Shown here: piece by piece, positions 1 through 6,279 of the stretch | Layout: each line of letters opens with the position of its first letter | How positions within the stretch are numbered: the first letter of the stretch is position 1 | Source of the DNA: JACPPO01 sp965262505 | GTDB lineage: Bacteria; Acidobacteriota; Vicinamibacteria; Vicinamibacterales; UBA2999 | Length of the DNA: 12,935 bases | NCBI GenBank assembly: GCA_965262505.1 | Contig: CBDHFM010000027.1 | Coordinates: forward strand, 1-12,935 | Reading direction: 5' to 3' | The notes under the pieces: generated by a model | Seen by the model: the letters and a program-made list of their open reading frames with translations, nothing else | The model's database searches: none | What the model was told of the DNA's origin: nothing | Translations under genes and position numbers: made by a program

Positions 1-657
1 GTAGCCCTTGCTGTTCTTCTTCGTGCCGACATCGCAGGCGGTCGGCAGATCGTCGAGCATCGCCTGCAAGGGCATGGCCGCTTGCCGGTCGAGGCGTTTG
101 ATGGCCTTCGGCCGTTCTTCGCCCTTCTTCGGCCGCCCCCGCTTGCGCTTGGGCGGCGGGGGCGGCGTCTCCTTCGTGGCCGGCTTCTCACGGGCCTCGA
201 TGGCCGTCGAGTCGCGGGAGAGGTGGCCCACCAGCCGGTCGTGGTGCGTCTCCCGAATCAGCGTTTCGTGCACGCGCTGGGGCAACTGCGTGTCGGCGAA
301 CTCGGCGAAGGCGCGCGAGAAGACCGACTCGCTCGGCACCTCGCCCCGCCGCTCCCAGCCGCAGACCCGCCGCAACACCACATCGGTGTCCAACCGGTCC
401 AGCAGCATGCGCGTCGTCGGCAGGTCGTAGACCGCCTTGGCCACGAAGGCCCGCGCCATCGCCGCGCGGTCCTTGGGCGGACGCCCCGGCATCCGGCAGT
501 ACCGGGGAATCAGGTGCTCGATACGGATGACCTCCAGGGTCTGCACCAACTGCTGCTGTTTCCCGGTCAGTGGCCCCAACACGTGTTCCAACTGTGGAAA
601 CAGCGCATGCTGGATCGACTGCCAGTACGAGGCGAAGGAGGCGCGCACTGCATTCAT
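1..657 (-). CDS. DDE transposase (IS1182/IS5-like), copy 1, 3' end outside window
   Basis: The frame is open from the ATG at 657 down to base 1 (219 codons) and continues off the left edge, so the missing part is the C-terminal catalytic region. The product matches the copy-2 transposase nearly residue for residue: an N-terminal DUF772-like region, the GWERRGEVPSESVFSRAF motif, the first catalytic aspartate in SRDSTAIEA, then a proline/lysine-rich linker containing KRKRGRPKKGEE. The start is the ATG reading MNAVRASF; copy 2 reads MNSVRASF. The linker after GRPKKGEE differs strongly between the copies (about 16 of 70 bases), while the rest differs by about 2%. No internal stop is present, so it may be functional if the unseen end is intact. 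Confidence 0.85.
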   Translation of the reverse strand, partial: MNAVRASFASYWQSIQHALFPQLEHVLGPLTGKQQQLVQTLEVIRIEHLIPRYCRMPGRPPKDRAAMARAFVAKAVYDLPTTRMLLDRLDTDVVLRRVCGWERRGEVPSESVFSRAFAEFADTQLPQRVHETLIRETHHDRLVGHLSRDSTAIEAREKPATKETPPPPPKRKRGRPKKGEERPKAIKRLDRQAAMPLQAMLDDLPTACDVGTKKNSKGY

Positions 658-706
658 GGCTTGTTGACCGCTCCTGGAATCTACAGGTATATTACTCCCA
701 AGGTCG

Positions 707-1072
707 ATGTCAAGCAGTGAATCGATGGCCCGCGGCGACCCGATGCTCGCGTACGCGAAGCAATACGACGCGCTCAAGGCGGAATTGCAAACGCTCGGGT
801 TTCTCTGCCAGGGCAGCCTCCAGACCCGCCGGGTAGCGTGTGGGAAGACCACTTGCCGCTGCCACCACGACCCGGACGCCCGGCACGGTCCCTACCACTA
901 CTGGACGCGCAAGGCCCGCGGAAAAACTGTCGGCACGCATCTCACCGAAGACGAGATCGTCCTCTACCGGGAGTGGATCGAGAACAACCGCGAACTGGAA
1001 CGGATCGTGACGGAAATGCGCGGCCTCTCTTCGCGCGTGCTTGCCTTCATAACCGGCCGGGAGGCCCCATGA
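707..1072 (+). CDS. DUF6788-type small accessory protein, copy 1
   Basis: A 121-residue protein encoded inside the IS, divergent from the transposase with 49 bp between the starts. The recognisable core is the cysteine cluster ACGKTTCRC followed by HGPYHYWTRKARGKTVGTHL, which fits the DUF6788 family. Such proteins often accompany transposases, but their role is not established. A helical C-terminus follows (EWIENNRELERIVTEMRGLSSRVL). The first ATG (MSSSESM) has a short, weak AAGG ribosome site; ATGs at 725 (MARGD) and 743 (MLAYAKQY) are alternative starts. It differs from copy 2 at about eight residues with no frameshift, which suggests it is maintained as a protein. Confidence 0.75.
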   Translation: MSSSESMARGDPMLAYAKQYDALKAELQTLGFLCQGSLQTRRVACGKTTCRCHHDPDARHGPYHYWTRKARGKTVGTHLTEDEIVLYREWIENNRELERIVTEMRGLSSRVLAFITGREAP

Positions 1073-1210
1073 ACCCCGCGTCTCGGGCTCGTCGGCGGCG
1101 GTGACCGCTACCGCCATCCTGCAGACGCTACGTCCCGCCCACTGACCGTCCCTCGCCGGCGGCTTCCGGCAAAGAAAACCCGGCCGATCACCGGTTTTTG
1201 CAAGAGGCTC

Positions 1211-1230
1211 CCAAGAATGACTTTACACTT
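1211..1230 (-). pseudogene. 20-bp leftover of the IS630 transposase 3' end between two IS copies
   Basis: This is the only DNA between the end of copy 1 (1210) and the start of copy 2 (1231). Its last four bases, ACTT (1227-1230), repeat the ACTT just right of copy 2 (3161-3164), as expected of a target duplication. Removing copy 2 and one ACTT joins 3161 to 1226 on the minus strand, and the IS630 frame continues as LEKVNK followed by CKVILG. That resembles the usual IS630 C-terminus of the type EKV.RCK. This places both insertions in the same gene tail. Confidence 0.6.
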
Positions 1231-1248
1231 GAGCCACTTGCAAAACTC
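1231..1248 (+). repeat. Left terminal inverted repeat of IS copy 2
   Basis: GAGCCACTTGCAAAACTC. Paired with 3143-3160 read on the opposite strand it matches at 16 of 18 positions. The position is also fixed by the 4-bp ACTT duplication immediately outside. Confidence 0.75.
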
Positions 1249-1465
1249 TTGGGTTGCGGCTCAGCTCAGTCCTCCGATTCTCAGGGTGAACACCCCATTG
1301 TTCTGGATTTCGACTGCGTGTTCTGGTCCTGAAGGACCGGCGGCACGCCAGGAGGCGGAAAACAAGGGGATCGACGGTGTTTTCCACCGAGCGTCGCGAC
1401 ACCGGTAGGTGACTGACGCCGGTCGGGCGCCGGGATTGGATGGGCGTTTGCCGGCGACGCGTTGG
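1249..1465. other. Non-coding left subterminal region of IS copy 2, with two hairpins
   Basis: No convincing gene lies between the left inverted repeat and the transposase stop. Two small dyads are present. GGTCCT-GA-AGGACC lies at 1325-1338. An 8-bp inverted repeat, GGAAAACA / TGTTTTCC, lies at 1357-1364 and 1378-1385 with a 13-nt loop, downstream of the transposase in its direction of transcription. Neither is followed by a T-run on the transposase strand, so neither is a classical intrinsic terminator. They could limit transcription through the element end. Confidence 0.4.
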
Positions 1466-2605
1466 TTATGTCACCAAGCGCAGGAACTGGTCGGCGGTGA
1501 GCGCCAACACGCCGAACATGCAGTGGCACATCACCTTCGCGGCGCCACGGACGCGGACATGGCGACCGCCGAACTCGTCCTTCAGACGGCCATTGACGCG
1601 CTCACCCGCCGTACGCTCGTTGTAGCGAACCTGCTCGGCGAGCTGGAAGCCGAGATTTTTCAGGCGCCGGGCTTCGGTTCGCAGTTCTTCTGCCCGGGCC
1701 TTGTCGCCGCGGGGGTTGACGTCAATCAACGGGACGTGGCCGAGTGAGCGGCTGTGCTCCCGGATCTGCTCCGCGTCGTAGGCGGCGTCCATCAGGTCAT
1801 ACAGATTGGTCGTCCGCTCGGCGGACAGAGTCGCCAGCGGAATGGCGGCCTGGCTGTCGTGCAGGGAGGCGGACGTCAACAGGCAACTGATCGGAATCTG
1901 GCCGTCGGCCACGTCGATGTGCAGCTTGTAGCCGACCCAGGTGTCCTTGTAGCCCTTGCTGTTCTTCTTCGTGCCGACATCGCAGGCGGTCGGCAGGTCG
2001 TCCAGCATCGCCGGCAGGTGCATGGTCGGCTGCCGTTCGAGACGTGTCAGGACCTTCGGTTGTTCTTCGCCCTTCTTCGGCCGCCCCCGCTTGCGCTTGG
2101 GCGGCGGGGGCGCCTTCTCCTTCGTGGCCGGCTTCTCACGGGCCTCGATGGCCGTCGAGTCGCGGGAGAGGTGGCCCACCAGCCGGTCGTGGTGCGTCTC
2201 CCGGATCAGCGCTTCGTGCACGCGCTGGGGCAACTGCGTGGCGGCGAACTCGGCGAAGGCGCGCGAGAAGACCGACTCGCTCGGCACCTCGCCCCGCCGC
2301 TCCCAGCCGCAGACCCGCCGCAACACCACATCGGTGTCCAACCGGTCCAGCAGCATGCGCGTCGTCGGCAGGTCGTAGACCGCCTTGGCCACGAAGGCCC
2401 GCGCCATCGCCGCGCGATCCTTGGGCGGACGCCCCGGCATCCGGCAGTACCGGGGAATCAGGTGCTCGATACGGATGACCTCCAGGGTCTGCACCAACTG
2501 CTGCTGTTTCCCGGTCAGTGGCCCCAACACGTGTTCCAACTGTGGAAACAGCGCATGCTGGATCGACTGCCAGTAGGAGGCGAAGGAGGCGCGCACTGAA
2601 TTCAT
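1466..2605 (-). CDS. DDE transposase (IS1182/IS5-like), complete, copy 2
   Basis: A 379-residue transposase that would cut and join the IS ends at 1231 and 3160. Visible in order: an N-terminal DUF772-like region (about residues 10-125, with CGWERRGEVPSES); catalytic D149 in HLSRDSTAIEA; a Pro/Lys-rich linker (about 157-190); D273 in LYDLMDAAYDA; and E335 in RTAGERVNGRLKDEFGGR, followed by HVRVRGAAKVMCH. This gives a D-D-E set in the usual order. The frame stays open upstream to 2662, but that would overlap the divergent gene at 2656. The ATG at 2605 matches copy 1, where the family-like sequence begins. AGGAG lies 13 nt upstream, a long spacing. Confidence 0.92.
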   Translation of the reverse strand: MNSVRASFASYWQSIQHALFPQLEHVLGPLTGKQQQLVQTLEVIRIEHLIPRYCRMPGRPPKDRAAMARAFVAKAVYDLPTTRMLLDRLDTDVVLRRVCGWERRGEVPSESVFSRAFAEFAATQLPQRVHEALIRETHHDRLVGHLSRDSTAIEAREKPATKEKAPPPPKRKRGRPKKGEEQPKVLTRLERQPTMHLPAMLDDLPTACDVGTKKNSKGYKDTWVGYKLHIDVADGQIPISCLLTSASLHDSQAAIPLATLSAERTTNLYDLMDAAYDAEQIREHSRSLGHVPLIDVNPRGDKARAEELRTEARRLKNLGFQLAEQVRYNERTAGERVNGRLKDEFGGRHVRVRGAAKVMCHCMFGVLALTADQFLRLVT

Positions 2606-2655
2606 GGCTTGTTGACCGCTCCTGGAATCTACCTGCAGACTTACCCCCAAGGTCG

Positions 2656-3021
2656 ATGTCAAGCAGTGAATCGATGGCCCGCGGGGACCCGATGCTTGCG
2701 TACGCGAAGCAATACGACGCGCTCAAGGCGGAACTGCAAACGCTCGGGTTTCTCTGCCAGGGCAGCCTCCAGACCCGCCGGGTAGCGTGTGGGAAGACCA
2801 CTTGCCGCTGCCACCGCGACCCGGACGCCCGGCACGGTCCCTACCACTACTGGACGCGCAAGGCCCGCGGAAAAACTGTCGGCATGCATCTCACCGAAGA
2901 CGAGGTCGTCCTCTACCAGGAGTGGATCGAGAACAACCGCGAACTGGAACGGATCGTGACGGAAATGCGCGACATCTCTTCGCGCGTGCTGGCCCTCATA
3001 ACCGGCCGGGAGGTCCCCTGA
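2656..3021 (+). CDS. DUF6788-type small accessory protein, copy 2
   Basis: A 121-residue protein with the same design as the gene at 707-1072: a CxxxxCxC cluster (ACGKTTCRC), then HGPYHYWTRKARGKTVGMHL and a helical tail. The transposase start (2605) and this start are divergent and 50 bp apart, so any shared promoter must lie in that gap or overlap the genes. The gap differs from copy 1 by a short run of substitutions and one indel. The frame is open further upstream to 2518, but that part lies antisense to the transposase and is not conserved as protein. The cysteine cluster suggests metal binding; the function is unknown. Confidence 0.75.
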   Translation: MSSSESMARGDPMLAYAKQYDALKAELQTLGFLCQGSLQTRRVACGKTTCRCHRDPDARHGPYHYWTRKARGKTVGMHLTEDEVVLYQEWIENNRELERIVTEMRDISSRVLALITGREVP

Positions 3022-3142
3022 ACCGCCGCGTCTCGGGCTCGTCGGCGGCGGTGACCGCTAACGCCATCCTTCAGACGCTACGTCCCGCCCACTAACCGTC
3101 CCTCGCCTGCGGCTTCCGGCAAAGAAAACCCGGCCGATCACC

Positions 3143-3160
3143 GATTTTTGCAAGAGGCTC
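3143..3160 (-). repeat. Right terminal inverted repeat of IS copy 2
   Basis: Read inward on the minus strand it is GAGCCTCTTGCAAAAATC. Copy 1 has the same end at 1193-1210 with one base changed. The bases at 3159-3160 also supply the last two bases of a TGA stop for the truncated IS630 frame. Confidence 0.75.
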
Positions 3161-3799
3161 ACTTGTTGACCTTCTCAAGGATGGCATCGACGGTAGTGTT
3201 CCACGCGAACGGCTTCGGGTCTGCATTGTGGTGAGTCAAGTAGTCCTTGATGGTGGCCACCAGTTCCTGGACGCTGCAGAAGACACCGCGGCGTAGGCGT
3301 TGCTGCGTCAACTTGCTGAACCAGCTCTCGACGAGGTTGAGCCACGAGGCGCTGGTGGGCGTGAAGTGCAGTTTGAAGCGCGGGTGGGCGGCCAACCACT
3401 TGCGAACCGCCTTGTGCTTGTGGGTCGCGTAGTTGTCCAGGATGACGTGCAGGGTGAGGTCGCGCGGGAACGCACGGTCGAGGCGCCGCAGGAACTTCAG
3501 GAATTCCTGATGCCGATGACGGCCGTGGCATTGGCCGATGACCTCGCCGGTCAGCACGTTCAACGCGGCGAAAAACGTCGTCGTGCCATGCCGCTTGTAG
3601 TCGTGGGTCATGGTGCCGCGCCGGCCCGGCTTCATCGGCAGGCCCGGCTGCGTGCGGTCCAGGGCCTGAATCTGGCTCTTCTCGTCCACGCACAGTACTA
3701 CCGCCTTGTTCGGCGGGTTCAGGTACAGCCCGACGACATCGGTCAGCTTCTCGACGAAGGCGGGGTCTTTCGACAACTTGGACGGCTCTGTTCGGAACG
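3161..3799 (-). pseudogene. IS630-family transposase remnant, C-terminal DDE half
   Basis: The leftward frame from about 3799 to 3161 encodes the catalytic half of an IS630 transposase (DDE_3 domain): SKLSKDPAFVEKL, LCVDEKSQIQALDRTQP (first Asp), HGTTTFFAALNVLTGEVIGQ, HVILDNYATHKHKAV (second Asp), FTPTSASWLNLVESWF (Glu) and HHNADPKPFAWNTTVDAILEKVNK. The N-terminal helix-turn-helix half is missing: upstream of about 3799 the frame stays open to 4025 but no longer resembles the family. The 3' end is cut by IS copy 2 after codon AAG. The next stop, TGA at 3161-3159, is made half by the IS, and the true tail continues at 1226-1211. It cannot make an active transposase. Confidence 0.85.
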
Positions 3800-3804
3800 G
3801 CCGG

Positions 3805-4137
3805 CTACGGTGACTTCGAGCTGGCGCTCGATGCGCTGGTGAAGGCTCGTCCGAACGTATCGCGATGGGGCACAACGCCTGCTCCTCTTCCTTCCAGCGT
3901 AGCGACCGGCCGTCCATGGGGGGACTCGAACGGCTCCTCCGTCTCGGGATCCGCGCCGCGGATCCGCTCGGCCATCGGCGCGACAGCGCCGCGGATGCTG
4001 CCGCGCAAGCCGATACAAGGCGCATGAGACCACTTGACGCCGGGAATGGCGGCGATCTCCTCGATCAAATCGAAGGCCGTGTCGGTGCCGAGAATCGTGT
4101 CGGCAAGGAGCTTGGTTCGAAGATCGGTCCTCGTCAC
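3805..4137 (-). pseudogene. Unrecognised coding-like fragment
   Basis: An open minus-strand frame from a GTG at 4137 to TAG at 3805 (110 codons). It begins VTRTDLRTKLLADTILGTD and continues TAFDLIEEIAAIPGVKWSH, with mostly G or C in third codon positions, which suggests a real coding origin. I recognise no family. The C-terminal third reads as low-complexity Ser/Ala and adjoins the IS630 junction near 3800, so the original end is probably lost. The frame is also in phase with the interrupted cysteine-rich gene at 6461-6267 if the IS4 element is removed, so it could be the distal part of that gene. Confidence 0.3.
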
Positions 4138-4147
4138 TTCGGGATCA

Positions 4148-4231
4148 TTATCGACGGGATGGCCGGAACAGATCCGCGATGGAGCAACCGAAGTAGTCGG
4201 CGAACTTCCGCGCGTTTGGGTTCCGGTGACC
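4148..4231 (-). pseudogene. Possible tail of a small HTH-type regulator
   Basis: On the minus strand this stretch reads GHRNPNARKFADYFGCSIAD followed by LFRPSRR and two stops, TAA TGA (4150-4145). The segment with ARKFADYFGCSIADLF looks like the last helix of an XRE-type DNA-binding domain, and its third codon positions are GC-rich. The upstream part would lie beyond the IS4 element, but the sequence right of 6279 does not continue as an HTH in this frame. Assignment is by resemblance only. Confidence 0.25.
4219..4231 (+). repeat. 13-bp target duplication, left copy
   Basis: GGTTCCGGTGACC, directly repeated at 6267-6279 in the same orientation. It lies immediately outside the 16-bp inverted repeat of the IS4 element. 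IS4-family elements are known for duplications of about 9-13 bp. Confidence 0.85.
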
Positions 4232-4247
4232 AGCCCTTTCAAGGTGC
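4232..4247 (+). repeat. Left terminal inverted repeat of the IS4 element
   Basis: AGCCCTTTCAAGGTGC, perfectly inverted at 6251-6266. Identity stops sharply on the inner side: TAATTT here against ACGTCA at the other end. Confidence 0.85.
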
Positions 4248-4395
4248 TAATTTATACTCATACAAGGACTTAGTCATTAGCCAGGCTTCTGCGGCTGCCA
4301 GAGAAGGGCACGGTCGGCTTGCTCGCTTGGCGTTTGGAGGGGCCTCCGCGTCGGGCGTGATGCGCCGTTCCAATCCCAGAAACCGCTGGACATTT

Positions 4396-4458
4396 GCACC
4401 TCCGATCGCCAGACTCGTCTGGGAGAGCGCCTCTCTCGATGGGCGCGATTGGAGGTGC
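4396..4458 (+). promoter_or_regulatory. Leader hairpin covering the transposase ribosome binding site
   Basis: GCACCTCCGATCGC (4396-4409) pairs with GCGATTGGAGGTGC (4445-4458): 14 pairs including one G-U, with a 35-nt loop. The right arm contains GGAGGTG, the ribosome site of the transposase starting at 4460. In RNA reading in from outside, this stem would block translation. A transcript starting inside or after the left arm would leave the site free. The loop holds two smaller stems, CAGAC/GTCTG (4410-4421) and GAGAG/CTCTC (4423-4435). This fits the known logic by which IS10 and IS50 resist read-through transcription; for this element it is inference. Confidence 0.55.
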
Positions 4459-4459
4459 C

Positions 4460-5848
4460 ATGGTACTGGATGCGTTTTTCCGCCGAGCCAGCGAGACGTT
4501 TCCGATCCCGGTGATGCTGCGAGCGCTGCTCGAACGCGTCTTCGAGCCCGCCCGCCTCAACGACTGGTTCGAGGCCGTCACCGAGAAGCAGTATACGCGG
4601 GAGCTGCTGTTCTCGTCGGCGTTCGAGCTGATGAGTGTGGTGGTCTTCAAAGCCTTTGGGAGTGTCCATGCCGCGTATCAGGCGAAGCGGACGGCGGGGG
4701 AGATCACGGTCTCCGTCACGTCGGTGTACAACAAGCTCAACGGCGTGGAGGCCCAGACCTCCCGGGCGTTGGTGCGCGACACCGCGGGGCACCTCCGCCA
4801 CCTCGTCGAGGACGTGCAGGGGGGCTGTCGCCCGTGGCTGCCGGGCTATCGGGTGAAAGTCCTGGATGGGAACTGCATTGCAGCGACGGAGCATCGCCTG
4901 CAGGTGTTGCGCACCACCGCCGCGGGACCGCTGCCAGGCAAGGCGCTGGTGGTCTATGACCCGGCGGTGGAGATGGCGATCGATGTCTTCCCGTGCGAAG
5001 ACGGGCACGCACAAGAACGGGCCCTGTTGGGCGAGGTGGTGCCGACGGTCCAAGCGGGCGATCTCTGGATCATGGATCGCAATTTCTGCGTCCGTGCGTT
5101 CCTGGCCGGCATCGAGGCCCGCGCCGGCACATTCCTGTGCCGCTACCACAAAGGCCTGCCGGTGACCGCGCTGGCGCCGGCGCGGTTCGTGGGGTCGATC
5201 GAGACCGGGAAAGTGTATGAACAGCAGGTCGAAGTCCTCATGGCGCCGCGCCCGGGCGAGGACGCGGACGACGTCCGCATCTATCGCCTGGTCCGGGTCG
5301 AACTCACCCGTGCGACCCGCGGCGGCGACAAGACCTTGCTCCTGCTGACCGACCTGTCGAAGTCGGCCGCCACGGGGAAGCAAGTCGCGGAGCTGTATCG
5401 GCGGCGGTGGACGATTGAGACGATGTTCCAGCAGCTGGAAGCGCACCTGCACTCGGAAGTGAACACGCTCGGGTATCCCGCGGCCGCCCTGTTCGCGTTC
5501 TGCGTCGCGCTCGTGGCCTATAACGTGCTGGCGGTGGTGAAGGGGGCCCTTCGCGGCCTGCACGGCGAGCAGACGATCCACGACACGGTCTCCGGCTACT
5601 ACATCGCGGGCGAGATCGGCCGGACCTATGAAGCGCTGCTGGGGTTCGTCCCGGCCGACCAGTGGACGCAGGTGCAGGCCCTCTCGCATGAAGCCTTCCT
5701 CACGCTTCTTATGGGGCTTGCCCGGGCGGTGGATCTGGCGAAGTACCGCAAGCATCCCCGCGGGCCCAAGAAGCCGAAGCCCAAGCGCACCATGCATGCC
5801 GGCCAGCCCCACGTTTCCACCGCCAAGCTCTTGGGGAAGAAACGATGA
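4460..5848 (+). CDS. IS4-family transposase
   Basis: A 462-residue DDE transposase within the usual IS4-family length. The start is ATG at 4460, with GGAGGTG directly upstream (4451-4457); the frame is open back to 4394, but that region forms the leader hairpin. Catalytic candidates: D136 in VKVLDGNCIAA, D206 in DLWIMDRNFC, and E320 in LYRRRWTIETMFQQLE. The last is the Y-(2)-R-(3)-E signature of the family (Y313, R316, E320), although the Lys usually found seven residues after the Glu is Glu327 here. The C-terminus is Lys/Pro-rich (KHPRGPKKPKPKRTMH). The stop overlaps the KTSC gene start (ATGA), pointing to translational coupling. No frameshift is present. Confidence 0.93.
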   Translation: MVLDAFFRRASETFPIPVMLRALLERVFEPARLNDWFEAVTEKQYTRELLFSSAFELMSVVVFKAFGSVHAAYQAKRTAGEITVSVTSVYNKLNGVEAQTSRALVRDTAGHLRHLVEDVQGGCRPWLPGYRVKVLDGNCIAATEHRLQVLRTTAAGPLPGKALVVYDPAVEMAIDVFPCEDGHAQERALLGEVVPTVQAGDLWIMDRNFCVRAFLAGIEARAGTFLCRYHKGLPVTALAPARFVGSIETGKVYEQQVEVLMAPRPGEDADDVRIYRLVRVELTRATRGGDKTLLLLTDLSKSAATGKQVAELYRRRWTIETMFQQLEAHLHSEVNTLGYPAAALFAFCVALVAYNVLAVVKGALRGLHGEQTIHDTVSGYYIAGEIGRTYEALLGFVPADQWTQVQALSHEAFLTLLMGLARAVDLAKYRKHPRGPKKPKPKRTMHAGQPHVSTAKLLGKKR

Positions 5849-6090
5849 CGCTCCCACGCGACTCGGAGGGGCCCAGGAGCTACCGGCACGTCTCGTCCTC
5901 AACCGTGGCGGCGATTACCTATGAGCGCTCGACGCGCACGCTCGGGATCCGCTTTCAGCGCGGCGCTGAGTACCGGTATTTCTCCGTTCCTGAGACGGTC
6001 TACCCCGAGTTGCGCTCTGCGGATTCCAAAGGGCGATACTTCAACGCTCGGATACGAGATGCTGGGTATACGTTTCAGCGGGTACACTAG
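5845..6090 (+). CDS. KTSC-domain protein, cargo of the IS4 element
   Basis: An 81-residue protein, nearly all one KTSC domain: YRHVSSSTVAAITYERSTRT, LGIRFQRGAEYRYFSVPETV, YPELRSADSKGRYFNARIRD. The hallmark is the SS..V/I..I.Y opening, the Y.Y..VP core and the S.G.YFN..IR end. KTSC domains are named for similarity to the C-terminus of some lysyl-tRNA synthetases, and their role is unclear. The ATG overlaps the transposase stop by four bases (ATGA), with GGGGAAG upstream at 5833-5839. The first 10 residues precede the domain and may be added by the fusion point. Because the element ends lie outside this gene, it moves with the IS. Confidence 0.8.
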   Translation: MTLPRDSEGPRSYRHVSSSTVAAITYERSTRTLGIRFQRGAEYRYFSVPETVYPELRSADSKGRYFNARIRDAGYTFQRVH

Positions 6091-6250
6091 ATTCCTTGAG
6101 CGGCCGGGATCTTTACAGTTGAGTCAAGTTCAGGTTTCGATCGTGGTTTCTTCGCTACCATAGCGCCCCCAATGGCCAAAGGGCCACGCGGCGAGGAGCA
6201 CGCTCAACCTACATGCTTGTTGGTCTGAGGCGGAGCCTCGCTAGTGACGT

Positions 6251-6266
6251 GCACCTTGAAAGGGCT
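6251..6266 (-). repeat. Right terminal inverted repeat of the IS4 element
   Basis: GCACCTTGAAAGGGCT on the plus strand, the exact reverse complement of 4232-4247. It lies inside the open frame of the interrupted cysteine-rich gene. Confidence 0.85.
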
Positions 6267-6279
6267 GGTTCCGGTGACC
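6267..6279 (+). repeat. 13-bp target duplication, right copy
   Basis: GGTTCCGGTGACC, identical and in the same orientation as 4219-4231. It is the original target sequence and part of the interrupted minus-strand gene, where it encodes VTGT. Confidence 0.85.

Larger units (their letters stand above)
1..1210. mobile_element. IS1182/IS5-like insertion sequence, copy 1, cut by the left window edge
   Basis: This is the right-hand part of an element nearly identical to the complete copy at 1231-3160; base 1 here matches base 1949 there. It holds most of the leftward transposase gene, the divergent DUF6788-type gene, and the right inverted repeat ending in CAAGAGGCTC at 1210. Similarity between the two copies stops exactly at 1210 and 3160, which fixes the right end. 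The left end lies outside the window, so its target duplication cannot be checked. The right flank begins CCAA. Confidence 0.85.
1231..3160. mobile_element. Complete IS1182/IS5-like insertion sequence, copy 2 (1,930 bp)
   Basis: Inverted ends are visible: GAGCCACTTGCAAAACTC at the left, and GAGCCTCTTGCAAAAATC read inward at the right (16 of 18 identical). The flanks carry a 4-bp direct repeat, ACTT, at 1227-1230 and 3161-3164. Inside are a leftward transposase (1466-2605) and a divergent DUF6788-type gene (2656-3021). Everything looks intact, so this copy could be active. It is inserted into an IS630-family transposase gene. Family placement rests on my recognition of the transposase; IS1182-group elements usually make short target duplications, which fits. 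Confidence 0.85.
4232..6266. mobile_element. IS4-family insertion sequence carrying a KTSC-domain cargo gene (2,035 bp)
   Basis: The ends are 16-bp perfect inverted repeats: AGCCCTTTCAAGGTGC at 4232-4247 and its reverse complement at 6251-6266. They are flanked by a 13-bp direct repeat (4219-4231 and 6267-6279), which fixes both boundaries to the base. Inside are a leader with a ribosome-site-hiding hairpin (4396-4458), the transposase (4460-5848) and a KTSC-domain gene (5845-6090) joined by an ATGA overlap. The right subterminal 160 bp hold no rightward gene. The element splits a leftward cysteine-rich gene. Perfect ends and duplication suggest a fairly recent insertion. Confidence 0.85.

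Noticed and set aside
2606..2662. Upstream extension of the copy-2 transposase start (MTSTLGVSLQ)
   Set aside because: It overlaps the divergent gene start and is not conserved in copy 1, where sequence in this gap differs with an indel.
4219..4247. tRNA-like 3' end or attachment site (GGTTC motif)
   Set aside because: The sequence does not form a T-arm with a 5-bp stem and 7-nt loop. It is fully explained as target duplication plus IS4 inverted repeat.
4277..5902. 541-codon open frame antisense to the IS4 transposase
   Set aside because: It mirrors the transposase codons, is Arg/His-rich without family features, and has no ribosome site. The plus strand has a clear DDE transposase.
6173..6186. 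TGGCC-AAAG-GGCCA as a terminator after the KTSC gene
   Set aside because: The stem is only 5 bp and no T-run follows; too weak to call.
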